NCBI RefSeq assembly: GCF_031177825.1
Contig: NZ_JAPSKE010000004.1
Location: forward strand, 124,001-188,000
DNA length: 64,000 nucleotides
Source: Paenibacillus sp.
GTDB lineage: Bacteria; Bacillota; Bacilli; Paenibacillales; YIM-B00363
Reading direction: 5' to 3'
The position numbers and the translations under genes were made by a program. A model generated the notes under the pieces. The model saw nothing but the letters and a program-made list of their open reading frames with translations. It had not been told where the DNA came from and ran no database searches. How positions within the stretch are numbered: position 1 is the stretch's first letter; each line of letters begins with the position of its first letter. Of the stretch, positions 8,493 to 16,624 are shown one piece after another.

Positions 8493-9570
8493 AACAATCC
8501 ACCTTCTTCGGCAATCTCATCTCCTCCAACATCGCCCAGCCTTCTTCGTCGAGCCGCTTGATCCGCTCCAGCAACTCAATCGCATGCTGACGCCGCTCCG
8601 CATCGGCAATAGGTGCATGCGGCTGCATCCAGGGAAACATCTGCTCGAGAGTTCGATAAAGTCCGCTCACTTTCTTATAATGTTCAGCTGCGACAGCCAA
8701 CCGCTTCGCCATAGCGTCGTCTCCCTCCAGCCGCTCGGCGGCTTCCGCCAGGAACTGCTGCGCGTACCGGCGGCTCTCGTGCATAATATCGACGAAATAC
8801 CCCATATAGAACGCCTCGATTGAGCCGCTCCGAACCGCGCCAATCCATCGATCATACGCCGCGCCACCGCTGTAGAACGTACGCCCGCCCCATTCATAGG
8901 CACTCCTACTCGACCACTCCGTCGCGAATCTCAGCGCCGCTGCCAGCGCCGTTCGATCATCCGATCGATCACCCTCTTCCGCGACGTGCAGCGAAACAAA
9001 CCCGCCGTTTTCCGGCAGCCCGCGAAACACTCGCTTGCGCTCCCCGCCGCTGTCCGCCTCCCTCCGGCAAGCGGCGCACGGGCAGTAACTCCGTCCGAGC
9101 ATCGTCCATGGAACGACGCCGTCGGCGCCTTCGTGCAATCCGGGCCCGCTGTGCCAGGAGTGCGTGTAGTATCCTGTCTCGTCATAGCTGTAAATCAGCG
9201 ACGTCTCGTTCCCGAGGTCAAGTTCCTTCGCGAACGCCGGCACGCCCCGGTCGAGTGCATTCCGCGCCATTCCCCACGCTTCACGCTGAAGCGCCTCGAA
9301 CGCCGACCCATCCGCTGCGGTCGCGCAGATCCCTTGAATGTCCAAGCCTAGATGTTTCGACAGCGCATACATCGATCCCTCGGGTTCCCCGATAAGCGGG
9401 GCCGACAACGCCTCATCGACGATTATCAGGAATGCCCCTCCCGTTACCCCATAAATCCACGCCGCCGTCTCACTAGATCCATAATAACCGAGGCACGACT
9501 TTACCGCGCCTACGCACGACCGATGCATCCCTGCAAAACGATACCCTTCCAAAGTCGACCTCTTCATCAT
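8482..9570 (-). CDS. Papain-like (BtrH_N/C39-like) domain protein, cysteine-bearing copy
   Basis: A 362-residue protein, one of three related copies in this operon. The N-terminal half resembles the BtrH N-terminal/C39 peptidase-like fold: RSCVGAVKSCLGYYG places Cys19 at the nucleophile position, then DRGVPAF and ETSLIYSYD. The position where C39-type enzymes have His (six residues before the G/S-Y-D) is Glu122 in this copy and Glu in both others. A HSWHSG segment with two His follows. A C-x-C-x-x-C segment (YCPCAACRRE) is unique to this copy and may bind metal. The C-terminal half is helical with AYDRWIGAVR, AAEHYKKVSG and EQMFPWMQP. It overlaps the upstream gene by four bases. Enzymatic activity is possible but unproven. 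Confidence 0.72.
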   Translation of the reverse strand: MMKRSTLEGYRFAGMHRSCVGAVKSCLGYYGSSETAAWIYGVTGGAFLIIVDEALSAPLIGEPEGSMYALSKHLGLDIQGICATAADGSAFEALQREAWGMARNALDRGVPAFAKELDLGNETSLIYSYDETGYYTHSWHSGPGLHEGADGVVPWTMLGRSYCPCAACRREADSGGERKRVFRGLPENGGFVSLHVAEEGDRSDDRTALAAALRFATEWSSRSAYEWGGRTFYSGGAAYDRWIGAVRSGSIEAFYMGYFVDIMHESRRYAQQFLAEAAERLEGDDAMAKRLAVAAEHYKKVSGLYRTLEQMFPWMQPHAPIADAERRQHAIELLERIKRLDEEGWAMLEEMRLPKKVDCYEG

Positions 9571-10577
9571 GCCGACATCCCTCCGCTGCCGTCCGCGCTT
9601 TCGCTAAGCTCGGCGACAACGCTCCGAAATGCCTCGATTGCCGCTAAGTCGTGCGGCGCCGCCTCTTCCAGAAGTCGAGCCGCCTCCAGACGCCGCTCCG
9701 TATCGGCGATCAGCCCGCGGGGCTGGCTCCACGGAAACAATTCGTACACCCGATGAATTCGATCGTGAACCGCCCCGAACTCCCGAATCCCACGGTCCAA
9801 CGCTGCCGGCGCCTCTTCGCCCAACCGCTCTTTCGCTTCCACCAAGAACTTATATCCGTGGGTCTTTACCGTATCCCATTCGTGCGCTGCATAAGCAAAG
9901 AACCATCCATCGACAGCTCCCTTGCGCAACTGCCCGACCCATTGGGCATACGCCGCCGCGCCTACGTACGTATCCGCCGACGTTAGCCGTCCTTCGGCAA
10001 ATTCCACCGCAAGCGCGAGCGCATCCCGTACTGTTCGTCGGACGTCCTCCGCGCGTCCGCCGGGCCCCATCCAATGCAAGTCCACCAATCCGTCCCGCTC
10101 TCCAAGCGTATGCCGAGACACAGACTTGATGTCGTGCCAACAGCTGATGATATATGTCTCCTCGGCGGCATCGTATCCCTGCACTACGCTCGTCTCGCCA
10201 TGACTAAAGTAAAACCCCCTTCCGAAGCAAGGAACGCCCCCGTCGACCTTTGCTCGCAACGTATCCCAAGCCTCGTCCCGAAGCTCCGCCAGTCGTTCCC
10301 CCGAAGCAACCTCGCTCATCCCCTCCACGCGAACACCTAAATTGTTCAGCAATCCGATGATCCGTTCGTGCGGCAACTCGTGCAGGACCGGCTCCGTGTT
10401 CACGTTCTCCACCGTGCGGAAAAGGAACGGTAAGCCGATCGCGCCATACAGCCAAGGTGTATATCCGTACTCACTGCCTACCTGCTTAAGCGCGGCACTG
10501 TAAGCATTCACGTTCGCCAAGTTGCTCCGCCCATAGTAGCGATATCCCTCGATGCTCTTTTCCGTTTGTGTAACCAT
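9567..10577 (-). CDS. BtrH_N/C39-like domain protein, second copy
   Basis: A 336-residue homologue of the 362-residue protein and of the sigma-fusion C-terminus. Shared landmarks are the start IEGYRYYG (LEGYRFAG in the next gene), DGGVPCFGRG, ETSVVQGYD with the conserved Glu128, SCWHD, AYAQWVGQLRKG, and VYELFPWSQP near the end. The nucleophile position holds Asn22, not Cys, so it is unlikely to be a cysteine enzyme. It starts 19 bases after the sigma-fusion stop and overlaps the next gene by four bases, so it is co-translated. No signal peptide or membrane segment. Function unknown; a binding partner or decoy for the same ligand as the sigma-fused domain is an inference. Confidence 0.7.
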   Translation of the reverse strand: MVTQTEKSIEGYRYYGRSNLANVNAYSAALKQVGSEYGYTPWLYGAIGLPFLFRTVENVNTEPVLHELPHERIIGLLNNLGVRVEGMSEVASGERLAELRDEAWDTLRAKVDGGVPCFGRGFYFSHGETSVVQGYDAAEETYIISCWHDIKSVSRHTLGERDGLVDLHWMGPGGRAEDVRRTVRDALALAVEFAEGRLTSADTYVGAAAYAQWVGQLRKGAVDGWFFAYAAHEWDTVKTHGYKFLVEAKERLGEEAPAALDRGIREFGAVHDRIHRVYELFPWSQPRGLIADTERRLEAARLLEEAAPHDLAAIEAFRSVVAELSESADGSGGMSA

Positions 10578-10596
10578 CTGATTTCAAATCCCCTCA

Positions 10597-12237
10597 TCAA
10601 AATTGTTCTTCTTCACTGAGCTTTCCAGCCACCTGCCGCAACACACGAACGCCCGCTTCCTCCGCTGCCCTCGCCTGCTTCAGCAGCACGATCGCCTCTT
10701 CCGCAACCAGCGGCTCGTTCGGTTGGCCGGCCGCGGGGAACGGGAACTTCTCCGCTATGCGTCCCAAAACATCGGCAACCTTCTTGTAATGCCCCGCAGC
10801 CTCCAATGCCAACGCTGCCGCATCCTCGTATTTCGCCCCCAATTCCTGCAGAAACCTCGCCGCATACCCACGCGCTTCGACGGCGATCCCAAGCGTGTAC
10901 GCGTTGCCGATACCGTCGATCCGGCGCTTACGAAACGCCTCGATCCAGCAATCGTACGCCGGGAGCCCACATACGTAACCTACGAACGTCATCTCCCCGT
11001 ACGCATGACGGACAGCCATCTCGAGCGCATTCATCGTCGCTTCCCGTTCGAGGATCGGCTTCGGCTCCGTAACGGACAGAACGAACACGCCGCCGGACTC
11101 GCCCCGCCCGAATCGATCATACGGGATTACGTACTTGCCCTTTGCGTCTTCCGCATAAAGTTGCTGCTCCTCGTCATCGTAGCCGTACACAATGCCGAAC
11201 TCCGGCGCGCCGACGTCCCACGCAATCGCCGGCACGCCGCGCACGATCGAACGTCGCGCGTGCGAGATCGCCTCGTTCAAAAGGAACGGCGTCGGCGGCG
11301 AGCCCCCATCTCCCGCATGCGCGCTCTCGAATCCTAAATTCGACAGTCCGTCATGAAACTTGCTTTCCCAGAAATACATCGCCGGTCCGGAGGCGTCAAT
11401 CCGCTCCTCCTCGACCGTCAGCCGGAACGCTTGGGCGGTGAGACCCATCACGTCGGTCAGCGAGCGATTCCCTTCTCCCGCATAGGTGAGCACCGCGTGA
11501 ACCGCGCCTGCGAACGATGTCTTACACCGCTTCCACTCTGCCGATCCACGCCCCTTCTTCAACGCAACGACCGCTTTCGCCAGCATCGCCTCATCCCTTT
11601 GCTCTCGCACATAATCTTGTAGGCGGAGGCGCGTACGTTCCTCCTTCACCTTGTGGCGAGCACGGCTTAAGCTTTGGTACACATTGTCGGTCGTCGTGTG
11701 GAACAAGCGTGCGATCTCGGCCGGGGATAGCTGTTCGAAGAAGTGCGCTTCGAACACTGCCCGCTCCTTCGGCGTTAAGCATCGGAGCAGATGACAGAGC
11801 GTCGCGAGAAACTCCTCCTGAGCAAGCCGCCGCTCCGGCTCATTGCCGTCATCCCACCGGCCCGCCATATAATGCAGGATACTGTCCACGTCGTTCCATG
11901 CCACTTGTCCGGCATCTCCAGTTGCCGCAAGCGCCGTGAACGTGCGCTCCTTGCCCGCATGCTCTGCTTTCCGCAGCTTCATGAGCGCTTCATTGCGGAC
12001 AATGCGATGCAGCCATGGCAAGAACCGCCCCATGTCCGTAAGCGCTCCTAGATGAAGGAACGCCCGCAACAGCGCCTCCTGCACGATGTCCTCGGCCATA
12101 TGCGGGTCCCGCGTTATTCTCCGCGCCCATTCGAACGCCTTCGTCCGATGCTTGCGAACCAGCTCCCCGAACGCGGCTTGATCTCCCGCTCGCACCCGCA
12201 CAATCAGCTCCAAGTCTTCCGCCGACGCTTCCGCCAC
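10597..12237 (-). CDS. ECF-like sigma factor fused to a BtrH_N/C39-like C-terminal domain
   Basis: A 546-residue fusion. Residues 8-95 are sigma region 2 (VRAGDQAAFGELVRKHR, DIVQEALLRAF, FLPWLHRIVRNEALMKLRK). Residues 135-200 are sigma region 4 (LTPKERAVFEAHFFEQLSPAEIARLF, then the recognition helix TTDNVYQSLSRARHKVKE). Residues 233-546 match the two genes that follow: SFAGAVHAVLTYAG (Phe242 at the nucleophile position), VRGVPAIAW, EFGIVYGYDDEE (Glu346), AYDCWIEAFR, AAGHYKKVADV, EKFPF. GTG start with GGGAGG seven bases upstream. No anti-sigma gene is beside it. Family knowledge says some ECF factors carry C-terminal regulatory domains; this pairing is not one I recognise. Inference: the C-terminal domain senses a ligand and controls the sigma part. 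Confidence 0.85.
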   Translation of the reverse strand: MAEASAEDLELIVRVRAGDQAAFGELVRKHRTKAFEWARRITRDPHMAEDIVQEALLRAFLHLGALTDMGRFLPWLHRIVRNEALMKLRKAEHAGKERTFTALAATGDAGQVAWNDVDSILHYMAGRWDDGNEPERRLAQEEFLATLCHLLRCLTPKERAVFEAHFFEQLSPAEIARLFHTTTDNVYQSLSRARHKVKEERTRLRLQDYVREQRDEAMLAKAVVALKKGRGSAEWKRCKTSFAGAVHAVLTYAGEGNRSLTDVMGLTAQAFRLTVEEERIDASGPAMYFWESKFHDGLSNLGFESAHAGDGGSPPTPFLLNEAISHARRSIVRGVPAIAWDVGAPEFGIVYGYDDEEQQLYAEDAKGKYVIPYDRFGRGESGGVFVLSVTEPKPILEREATMNALEMAVRHAYGEMTFVGYVCGLPAYDCWIEAFRKRRIDGIGNAYTLGIAVEARGYAARFLQELGAKYEDAAALALEAAGHYKKVADVLGRIAEKFPFPAAGQPNEPLVAEEAIVLLKQARAAEEAGVRVLRQVAGKLSEEEQF

Positions 12238-12345
12238 TCAAGTCCCTCCCTTCTTGATGAGATAGATGCACTTGCCGGTTGATTTCTGAGCCCCATTTTC
12301 CACAATTAAGAAATAAATTCGTCGCAACCATCGGTGTATCCTCTC

Positions 12346-12378
12346 AAAAAAAACGTCCGGCGAACCCATCGCCGGACG
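12346..12378 (-). terminator. Terminator of the LRR gene
   Basis: Ten-base arms CGTCCGGCGA and TCGCCGGACG, then eight T on the minus strand, 14 bases after the LRR stop. It separates the LRR gene from the sigma-fusion operon, which must start from its own promoter in 12238-12345. Confidence 0.92.
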
Positions 12379-12391
12379 CTGCTTATTTACG

Positions 12392-13999
12392 TTACAATTG
12401 CGGATTGCTAATGAGCCCTACAACACCCAACGATGGGTAGTGATCGACTCGCAAGCCGAACTGCTCGGAGAGGATGCGCAGCGGAACGAACGTCGTTCCG
12501 TTCACGATGCGCGGCGGAGCATCAAGTGTGAGCTCCTCCCCACTTATGTATGCCTTGTCGGAATCGACCGTCAGCCGTACCGACTTGCCAGCTTGCGTGA
12601 CGTCTATGGATTGTTCATTTCCGTTCCAATCCACCGTCGCTCCGAGATGCTCCGTAATGAACCGGAGCGGCACCATCGTTCGCGATGCTTCCACATAAGC
12701 GGGTGCCGGGAGTTCCTGATACTTGCCTCCTGCATACACCCGCTCGCCATAAAGGAATAATACGATATCCGGAATGGAAGGATAGACGTCATATTCGAAC
12801 GTACCTCCTCCGGCTACGATACGATCTCGCAGCGCTTCGGCGCCGGGCGCTCCATCCACAGGTACGACATTGCGCCGAATGTTTACTTGCTTCAGACGCG
12901 GCAGCGATTCGATACCGTTCAGAGAGACAATATGGGTTTCATACAGATACAGCGTCTCCAATTGCTCCATCCCCTCAAGACTCTGGAGCTCCCGTACGGA
13001 AGTATTCATGAGCGAGAGGGTTCTCAGATTCGTCAACGACGCGAGCGGGGCGATATTTTCGATCGGGTTTCCGCTAAGATTCAACGTCTCAAGCTTCACC
13101 AGTTTTGCTAGTGGCGACAAATCCCGAATTCGGGTTCTCTCTGCTTCTAAATGTTTGAGATTCGAAAGCGTCTGGATGAAAGACAAATCCCCCACTGACT
13201 CTCCGGCGAGGGATAAGACGGTAAGGTTAGTCAATCCGCCGATCGGAGTCAAATCCCCGATCGGGTTGCCGCGCACATCTAGACTTTGTAATTTGGGCAT
13301 CGCGCTTACAAATTCGATGTTCTCGATCCCCGCATTCGGGATATGCAGCAGCTCCAGTCTTTGTAAGCCGTGAAGCGGGGCGGCGTCAAGCTTCCGTTCC
13401 TCCCACGCATACAATGTCAACTCGCGCAAATTCGGCATCGCTTCCAAGGCGCTGATATCCTTCAACCGGTTGGAACCCAACCAGAGAGATTCCAGGTTCG
13501 TCAGGCTTCGGAGCGGTTCCAAGTCCGCAGCCACCATATCTTGTATCTCGAGTTCCCTGAGTTCCGTCAGCTCTGCGAACGGCATGAGATCCCCGATCGT
13601 GGTTTGCCACAACGACAACTTTCTTAGTGACTTCAATCGTTGAATCGGGGAAAGATCTTGCACCGAATAACCGTCCCTCAGCTCCAACGTATGAAGATTC
13701 GTAAGACGCTCGATACCTGTAAGATCACGGATGGTCTCGAATCCCTCGACCTCCCGGATTTCCTCAAACTTATCGTAGTCGACGGCCAACGTTTCCAACC
13801 GCTCTACGTCGCTTGCCAGAATCGGGCCAGCGGGCTTGCCGATCTCCTGACGAATGAGCCACGCAAGCGATGCATCGGGAAAGTGAATTTCTTCGTCTTG
13901 CACCGCAGCTTTAACCACAGTAACATTGCAATGGATTGGAAATACATTCCCTACTGCAATGGCGAATGCCACCATCCATAAAGACCTTCGCAACCTCAT
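12392..13999 (-). CDS. Secreted leucine-rich-repeat protein with copper-amine-oxidase-like domain
   Basis: A 535-residue exported protein. An N-terminal signal sequence (charged RLRR, then a hydrophobic run to about residue 28) is followed by an acidic region and, from about residue 90 to 385, some 13-14 internalin-type leucine-rich repeats of about 22 residues (NLESLWLGSNRLKDIS and similar). The last 120 residues are a copper-amine-oxidase N-terminal-like domain (MVPLRFITEHLGATVDW and FVPLRILSEQFG), common as a wall-associated module in Paenibacillaceae. It probably binds a protein or glycan outside the cell. The start is uncertain: GGAGG touches the ATG, so a TTG two codons later may be used. 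Confidence 0.88.
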   Translation of the reverse strand: MRLRRSLWMVAFAIAVGNVFPIHCNVTVVKAAVQDEEIHFPDASLAWLIRQEIGKPAGPILASDVERLETLAVDYDKFEEIREVEGFETIRDLTGIERLTNLHTLELRDGYSVQDLSPIQRLKSLRKLSLWQTTIGDLMPFAELTELRELEIQDMVAADLEPLRSLTNLESLWLGSNRLKDISALEAMPNLRELTLYAWEERKLDAAPLHGLQRLELLHIPNAGIENIEFVSAMPKLQSLDVRGNPIGDLTPIGGLTNLTVLSLAGESVGDLSFIQTLSNLKHLEAERTRIRDLSPLAKLVKLETLNLSGNPIENIAPLASLTNLRTLSLMNTSVRELQSLEGMEQLETLYLYETHIVSLNGIESLPRLKQVNIRRNVVPVDGAPGAEALRDRIVAGGGTFEYDVYPSIPDIVLFLYGERVYAGGKYQELPAPAYVEASRTMVPLRFITEHLGATVDWNGNEQSIDVTQAGKSVRLTVDSDKAYISGEELTLDAPPRIVNGTTFVPLRILSEQFGLRVDHYPSLGVVGLISNPQL

Positions 14000-14092
14000 C
14001 CTCCATCGCTCCTAAGCATCGCATTTCGTGCCTTCATGTTAGACGCGAGTTACCCAGTTTCATCAACGAGTCGAGTCTAAACCGGACATGAA

Positions 14093-14644
14093 TTAGCCTG
14101 GCAATTGAATGCAGCGCCAGCCGCTTACATCGCATTGGCCGTATTCGTTATCGCCCACAGCAACCACCGTGCCGTCCGCTTTAAGACCGAGGGTATGAGC
14201 GCAACCCGCCGCAATCGCCACAATATCGCGCCAGCCGCTTACATTGCATTGGCCAAACTCATTCCAACCCACAGCCGCCACCGTGCCGTCCGATGCAAGA
14301 CCGACGGTATGATAACTACCCGCCGCTACCGCCACAATTCCGCTCCAGCCGTTTACATCGCATTGGTCATGCATATTCCAACCTACAGCCGTCACCGTGC
14401 CGTCGGATTTAAGCCCGATGGTATGAGCATTACCCGTGTTCGTCGCCATATGAACATTGCCAGCTGCGACCGCCGCAATACCGCGCCAGTCGTTTACATT
14501 GCATTGGCCATATTTATTATCGCCCACAGCCATAACCGTTCCGTCAGAAGTAAGACCAACGGTATGACGACGACCCGCAGCTATGGTATTTTTAGGGCGC
14601 CGTTTCACCTTTAACGCCGCATGTTCCGGCGAGAAGCAATCCAT
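14093..14644 (-). CDS. RCC1-repeat protein
   Basis: A 183-residue protein made almost entirely of four RCC1-type repeats of about 45-50 residues, each with the core AAGxxHTVGLxSDGTVxAVGxNxxGQCNVxGW. RCC1 propellers normally need about seven blades, so four repeats imply assembly by dimerisation, circular partial folding, or truncation. Blade 2 has a small internal duplication (AAGNVHMATNTGNAHTIGL). There is no signal peptide or membrane segment. AAGGAGGT lies eight bases before the ATG, supporting translation. Repeats are similar at DNA level too, so copy number may vary between strains. Function unknown; such proteins are usually interaction platforms. Confidence 0.82.
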   Translation of the reverse strand: MDCFSPEHAALKVKRRPKNTIAAGRRHTVGLTSDGTVMAVGDNKYGQCNVNDWRGIAAVAAGNVHMATNTGNAHTIGLKSDGTVTAVGWNMHDQCDVNGWSGIVAVAAGSYHTVGLASDGTVAAVGWNEFGQCNVSGWRDIVAIAAGCAHTLGLKADGTVVAVGDNEYGQCDVSGWRCIQLPG

Positions 14645-14676
14645 GTTTGACCTCCTTGAAAACTAGAGTAGCGCAA

Positions 14677-14950
14677 TCATATAATACCTAATTCGGTATA
14701 TTCGGCAAGGTTCTCCAGGCTACTCCTCAAACCGACATCATGATCTTCCTTCCGTATAGCCTCGGGAACGTTCTCGCAGACGATGGTAACTTCGGTTCCC
14801 GCCAGAACGACTGTTAATGTCCATGTCATGAACATCTCTTCTGAAAAATGCGGAGTTGTCCGACTGGAATTTCACTGCCTGTACAATTCGCTCATCCGGG
14901 GAGAGCTCTAAAAAACTTCCATTGACGACATCGCTATGTTCCGAGGTTTT
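14677..14950 (-). pseudogene. Fragment of an AHSA1/SRPBCC family gene with frameshift
   Basis: Immediately after the neighbouring SRPBCC stop, another frame encodes KTSEHSDVVNGSFLELSPDE and ERIVQAVKFQSDN, then shifts frame near 14845 and continues EEMFMTWTLTVVLAGTEVTI and CENVPEAIRKEDHDVGLRSS up to LGII and a stop at 14677. This is the C-terminal two thirds of an AHSA1-type SRPBCC protein (ligand-binding helix-grip fold). The N-terminal third and start codon are missing. It is a clear remnant, not an expressed gene. Confidence 0.85.
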
Positions 14951-15380
14951 ACCGAACGCCGTATTTTTCCGCTAATCGCTTTATGCTGTCCAAAGTCTCT
15001 TCCCAGTTATTATCCGAGTGCTCATACATCGTTGATGTCGGAAAATTGCGGTGCGATAAAATAAGCGTTGTACTATCGTGACTTTTAAGTAATTGAAACT
15101 CAATGATGGAGTAATTTTCCGGAGAGTCCGGGGTTCCTGAAAGCTCGCTCCAATAATCATAAGAGAAAGTGTCCAGTTCCGTGTATTTCAGTACATGTCC
15201 CTTATCCGTAAGGCGTTTTCCATCCCATGAAAATGAAAAAAGGATAGGACTCCCTTCTCTCCAATCCGTCTCCATATCCACGCCTAACCAATCCCTAACG
15301 TAATTAGGATCAGTTAATACATTCCAAACAACTTGCTTACTTGCTTGAATATCCCTGGTTTTTTCAATAATCAAATCCAT
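14949..15380 (-). CDS. SRPBCC (AHSA1-like) domain protein
   Basis: A 143-residue cytosolic protein with the helix-grip SRPBCC fold: it opens IIEKTRDIQASKQVVWNVLT, has the WREGSPILFSFSWDGKRL strand pair, and ends with the long C-terminal helix NNWEETLDSIKRLAEKYG. The family (activator of Hsp90 ATPase homologue 1-like) binds hydrophobic ligands or acts with partners, often beside ArsR regulators, but none is present here. The ATG has AGGAGG ahead of it. A remnant of a second family member follows directly. Confidence 0.88.
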   Translation of the reverse strand: MDLIIEKTRDIQASKQVVWNVLTDPNYVRDWLGVDMETDWREGSPILFSFSWDGKRLTDKGHVLKYTELDTFSYDYWSELSGTPDSPENYSIIEFQLLKSHDSTTLILSHRNFPTSTMYEHSDNNWEETLDSIKRLAEKYGVR

Positions 15381-15508
15381 TGATGGTAGTTCCTCCTAAA
15401 GGAGTATTGCGAACACTAGTTCCAATCCGATTATATTCATCCGTCTGCACGATGTCAATTTTTACCTATGCATTTCTGCGATCTGTCCATAACTTTACAA
15501 CGTCTGTC

Positions 15509-16390
15509 TTATGTACATTGCATTTCGCAGAACACTCGATGAAAGCGTAAAACTTTTAGATCATCTTCGTGGATCCAGAAATAAAGACGCCCCACGTCCC
15601 CCCACATGATTCCTGTTTTATCTTCCTCAGAATCGATTTGCAGCAATAGGCGCCACTTTCGAGCTGAAGCAACTACTTGCTTATATAACTCCGTATTTTT
15701 CTCTAGATTGTCCAAAGTATATCCGCCGTAGATCATTTCACAACCAACCTGCATATCGCCCTGAATTTGGTCAGGATGCCCCATAATCCGATGAATAAAG
15801 CCTTCTTGATTCCAGTTCTTACTTAACGCTGGCAAAAATATCCCCCAGTATTTATCAAAATCCTCTCGGTCGCCGCGCCACCCAAGTCCTAAGCTTTCCA
15901 AGTAAGCTGACTCGGAAGGCGGAACCGACAGGCTTGGTACAAACGACACCCGGTTCGACCGCATCAACGCTTCCTCATTTAGATTTTGAGGAGCCTCTCT
16001 TCTTAAAAGAGGATTGAGTTGGTCAGCGCAAGTATAGATAACCCGGCAAGTTTCTGGATTCCTGTAGAAATCTTCTTCCTCATCCATAGCTTGAACGGCA
16101 TAAAAAAATGACAAAAGACCGACCTTCGGAAGGGATAGCTCCGCAGGACAGTCGGCCAAATTTATCTGAGCTATAAATGTCATCGAATAATTTTTCCATG
16201 TCGGCCATTCGAGTTGTTGCGGAAGATCCGGATCACCGCCAACTTTACTGCTTCCAATAGGAATGAGATGATCTGATTCAGGCTCTAAGACCATCTGTGC
16301 TATGGGGTAAATCCAAGAGTCAAGTGCCGACGTGTAGCTTTCGAGTCCTGCTTCCTTAAGTAGGGTAACGATCACTTCTCGATTCATCAA
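15509..16390 (-). CDS. YwqG-like DUF1963 protein
   Basis: A 293-residue protein of the YwqG/DUF1963 family, found across Bacillales with no established biochemical role. Landmarks are SSKVGGDPDLPQQLEWP near residue 45 (the family's G-G-x-P-x-L-P), MTFIAQINLADCP, LPKVGLLSFFYA and a late MQVGCEMIYGG plus LLLQIDSE. No signal peptide or membrane segments. The ATG is preceded by AGGAG. It is a single gene; the 234 bases between it and the next, divergent gene hold promoters for both but no recognisable operator. Confidence 0.85.
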   Translation of the reverse strand: MMNREVIVTLLKEAGLESYTSALDSWIYPIAQMVLEPESDHLIPIGSSKVGGDPDLPQQLEWPTWKNYSMTFIAQINLADCPAELSLPKVGLLSFFYAVQAMDEEEDFYRNPETCRVIYTCADQLNPLLRREAPQNLNEEALMRSNRVSFVPSLSVPPSESAYLESLGLGWRGDREDFDKYWGIFLPALSKNWNQEGFIHRIMGHPDQIQGDMQVGCEMIYGGYTLDNLEKNTELYKQVVASARKWRLLLQIDSEEDKTGIMWGDVGRLYFWIHEDDLKVLRFHRVFCEMQCT

Positions 16391-16624
16391 AATATCAGCA
16401 CTCCTTTATTCTTCCATTCGAGGACGCAAATCCTCCTCACCTGTATTAATAACGGATACGGAAGTATGGTCGTTCCCATCGGTCCTGAATCATTTTCTTC
16501 TACGGTAGCTTCATGTTGACACTTTCCAAAACGTGGCCGATGCATTAAATTAAGGAAATTGATGTTTTTTTAAAACCTACACAACTTAACTAGGAAGACT
16601 ATAGAGATAGGAGTATCGGCCGCA

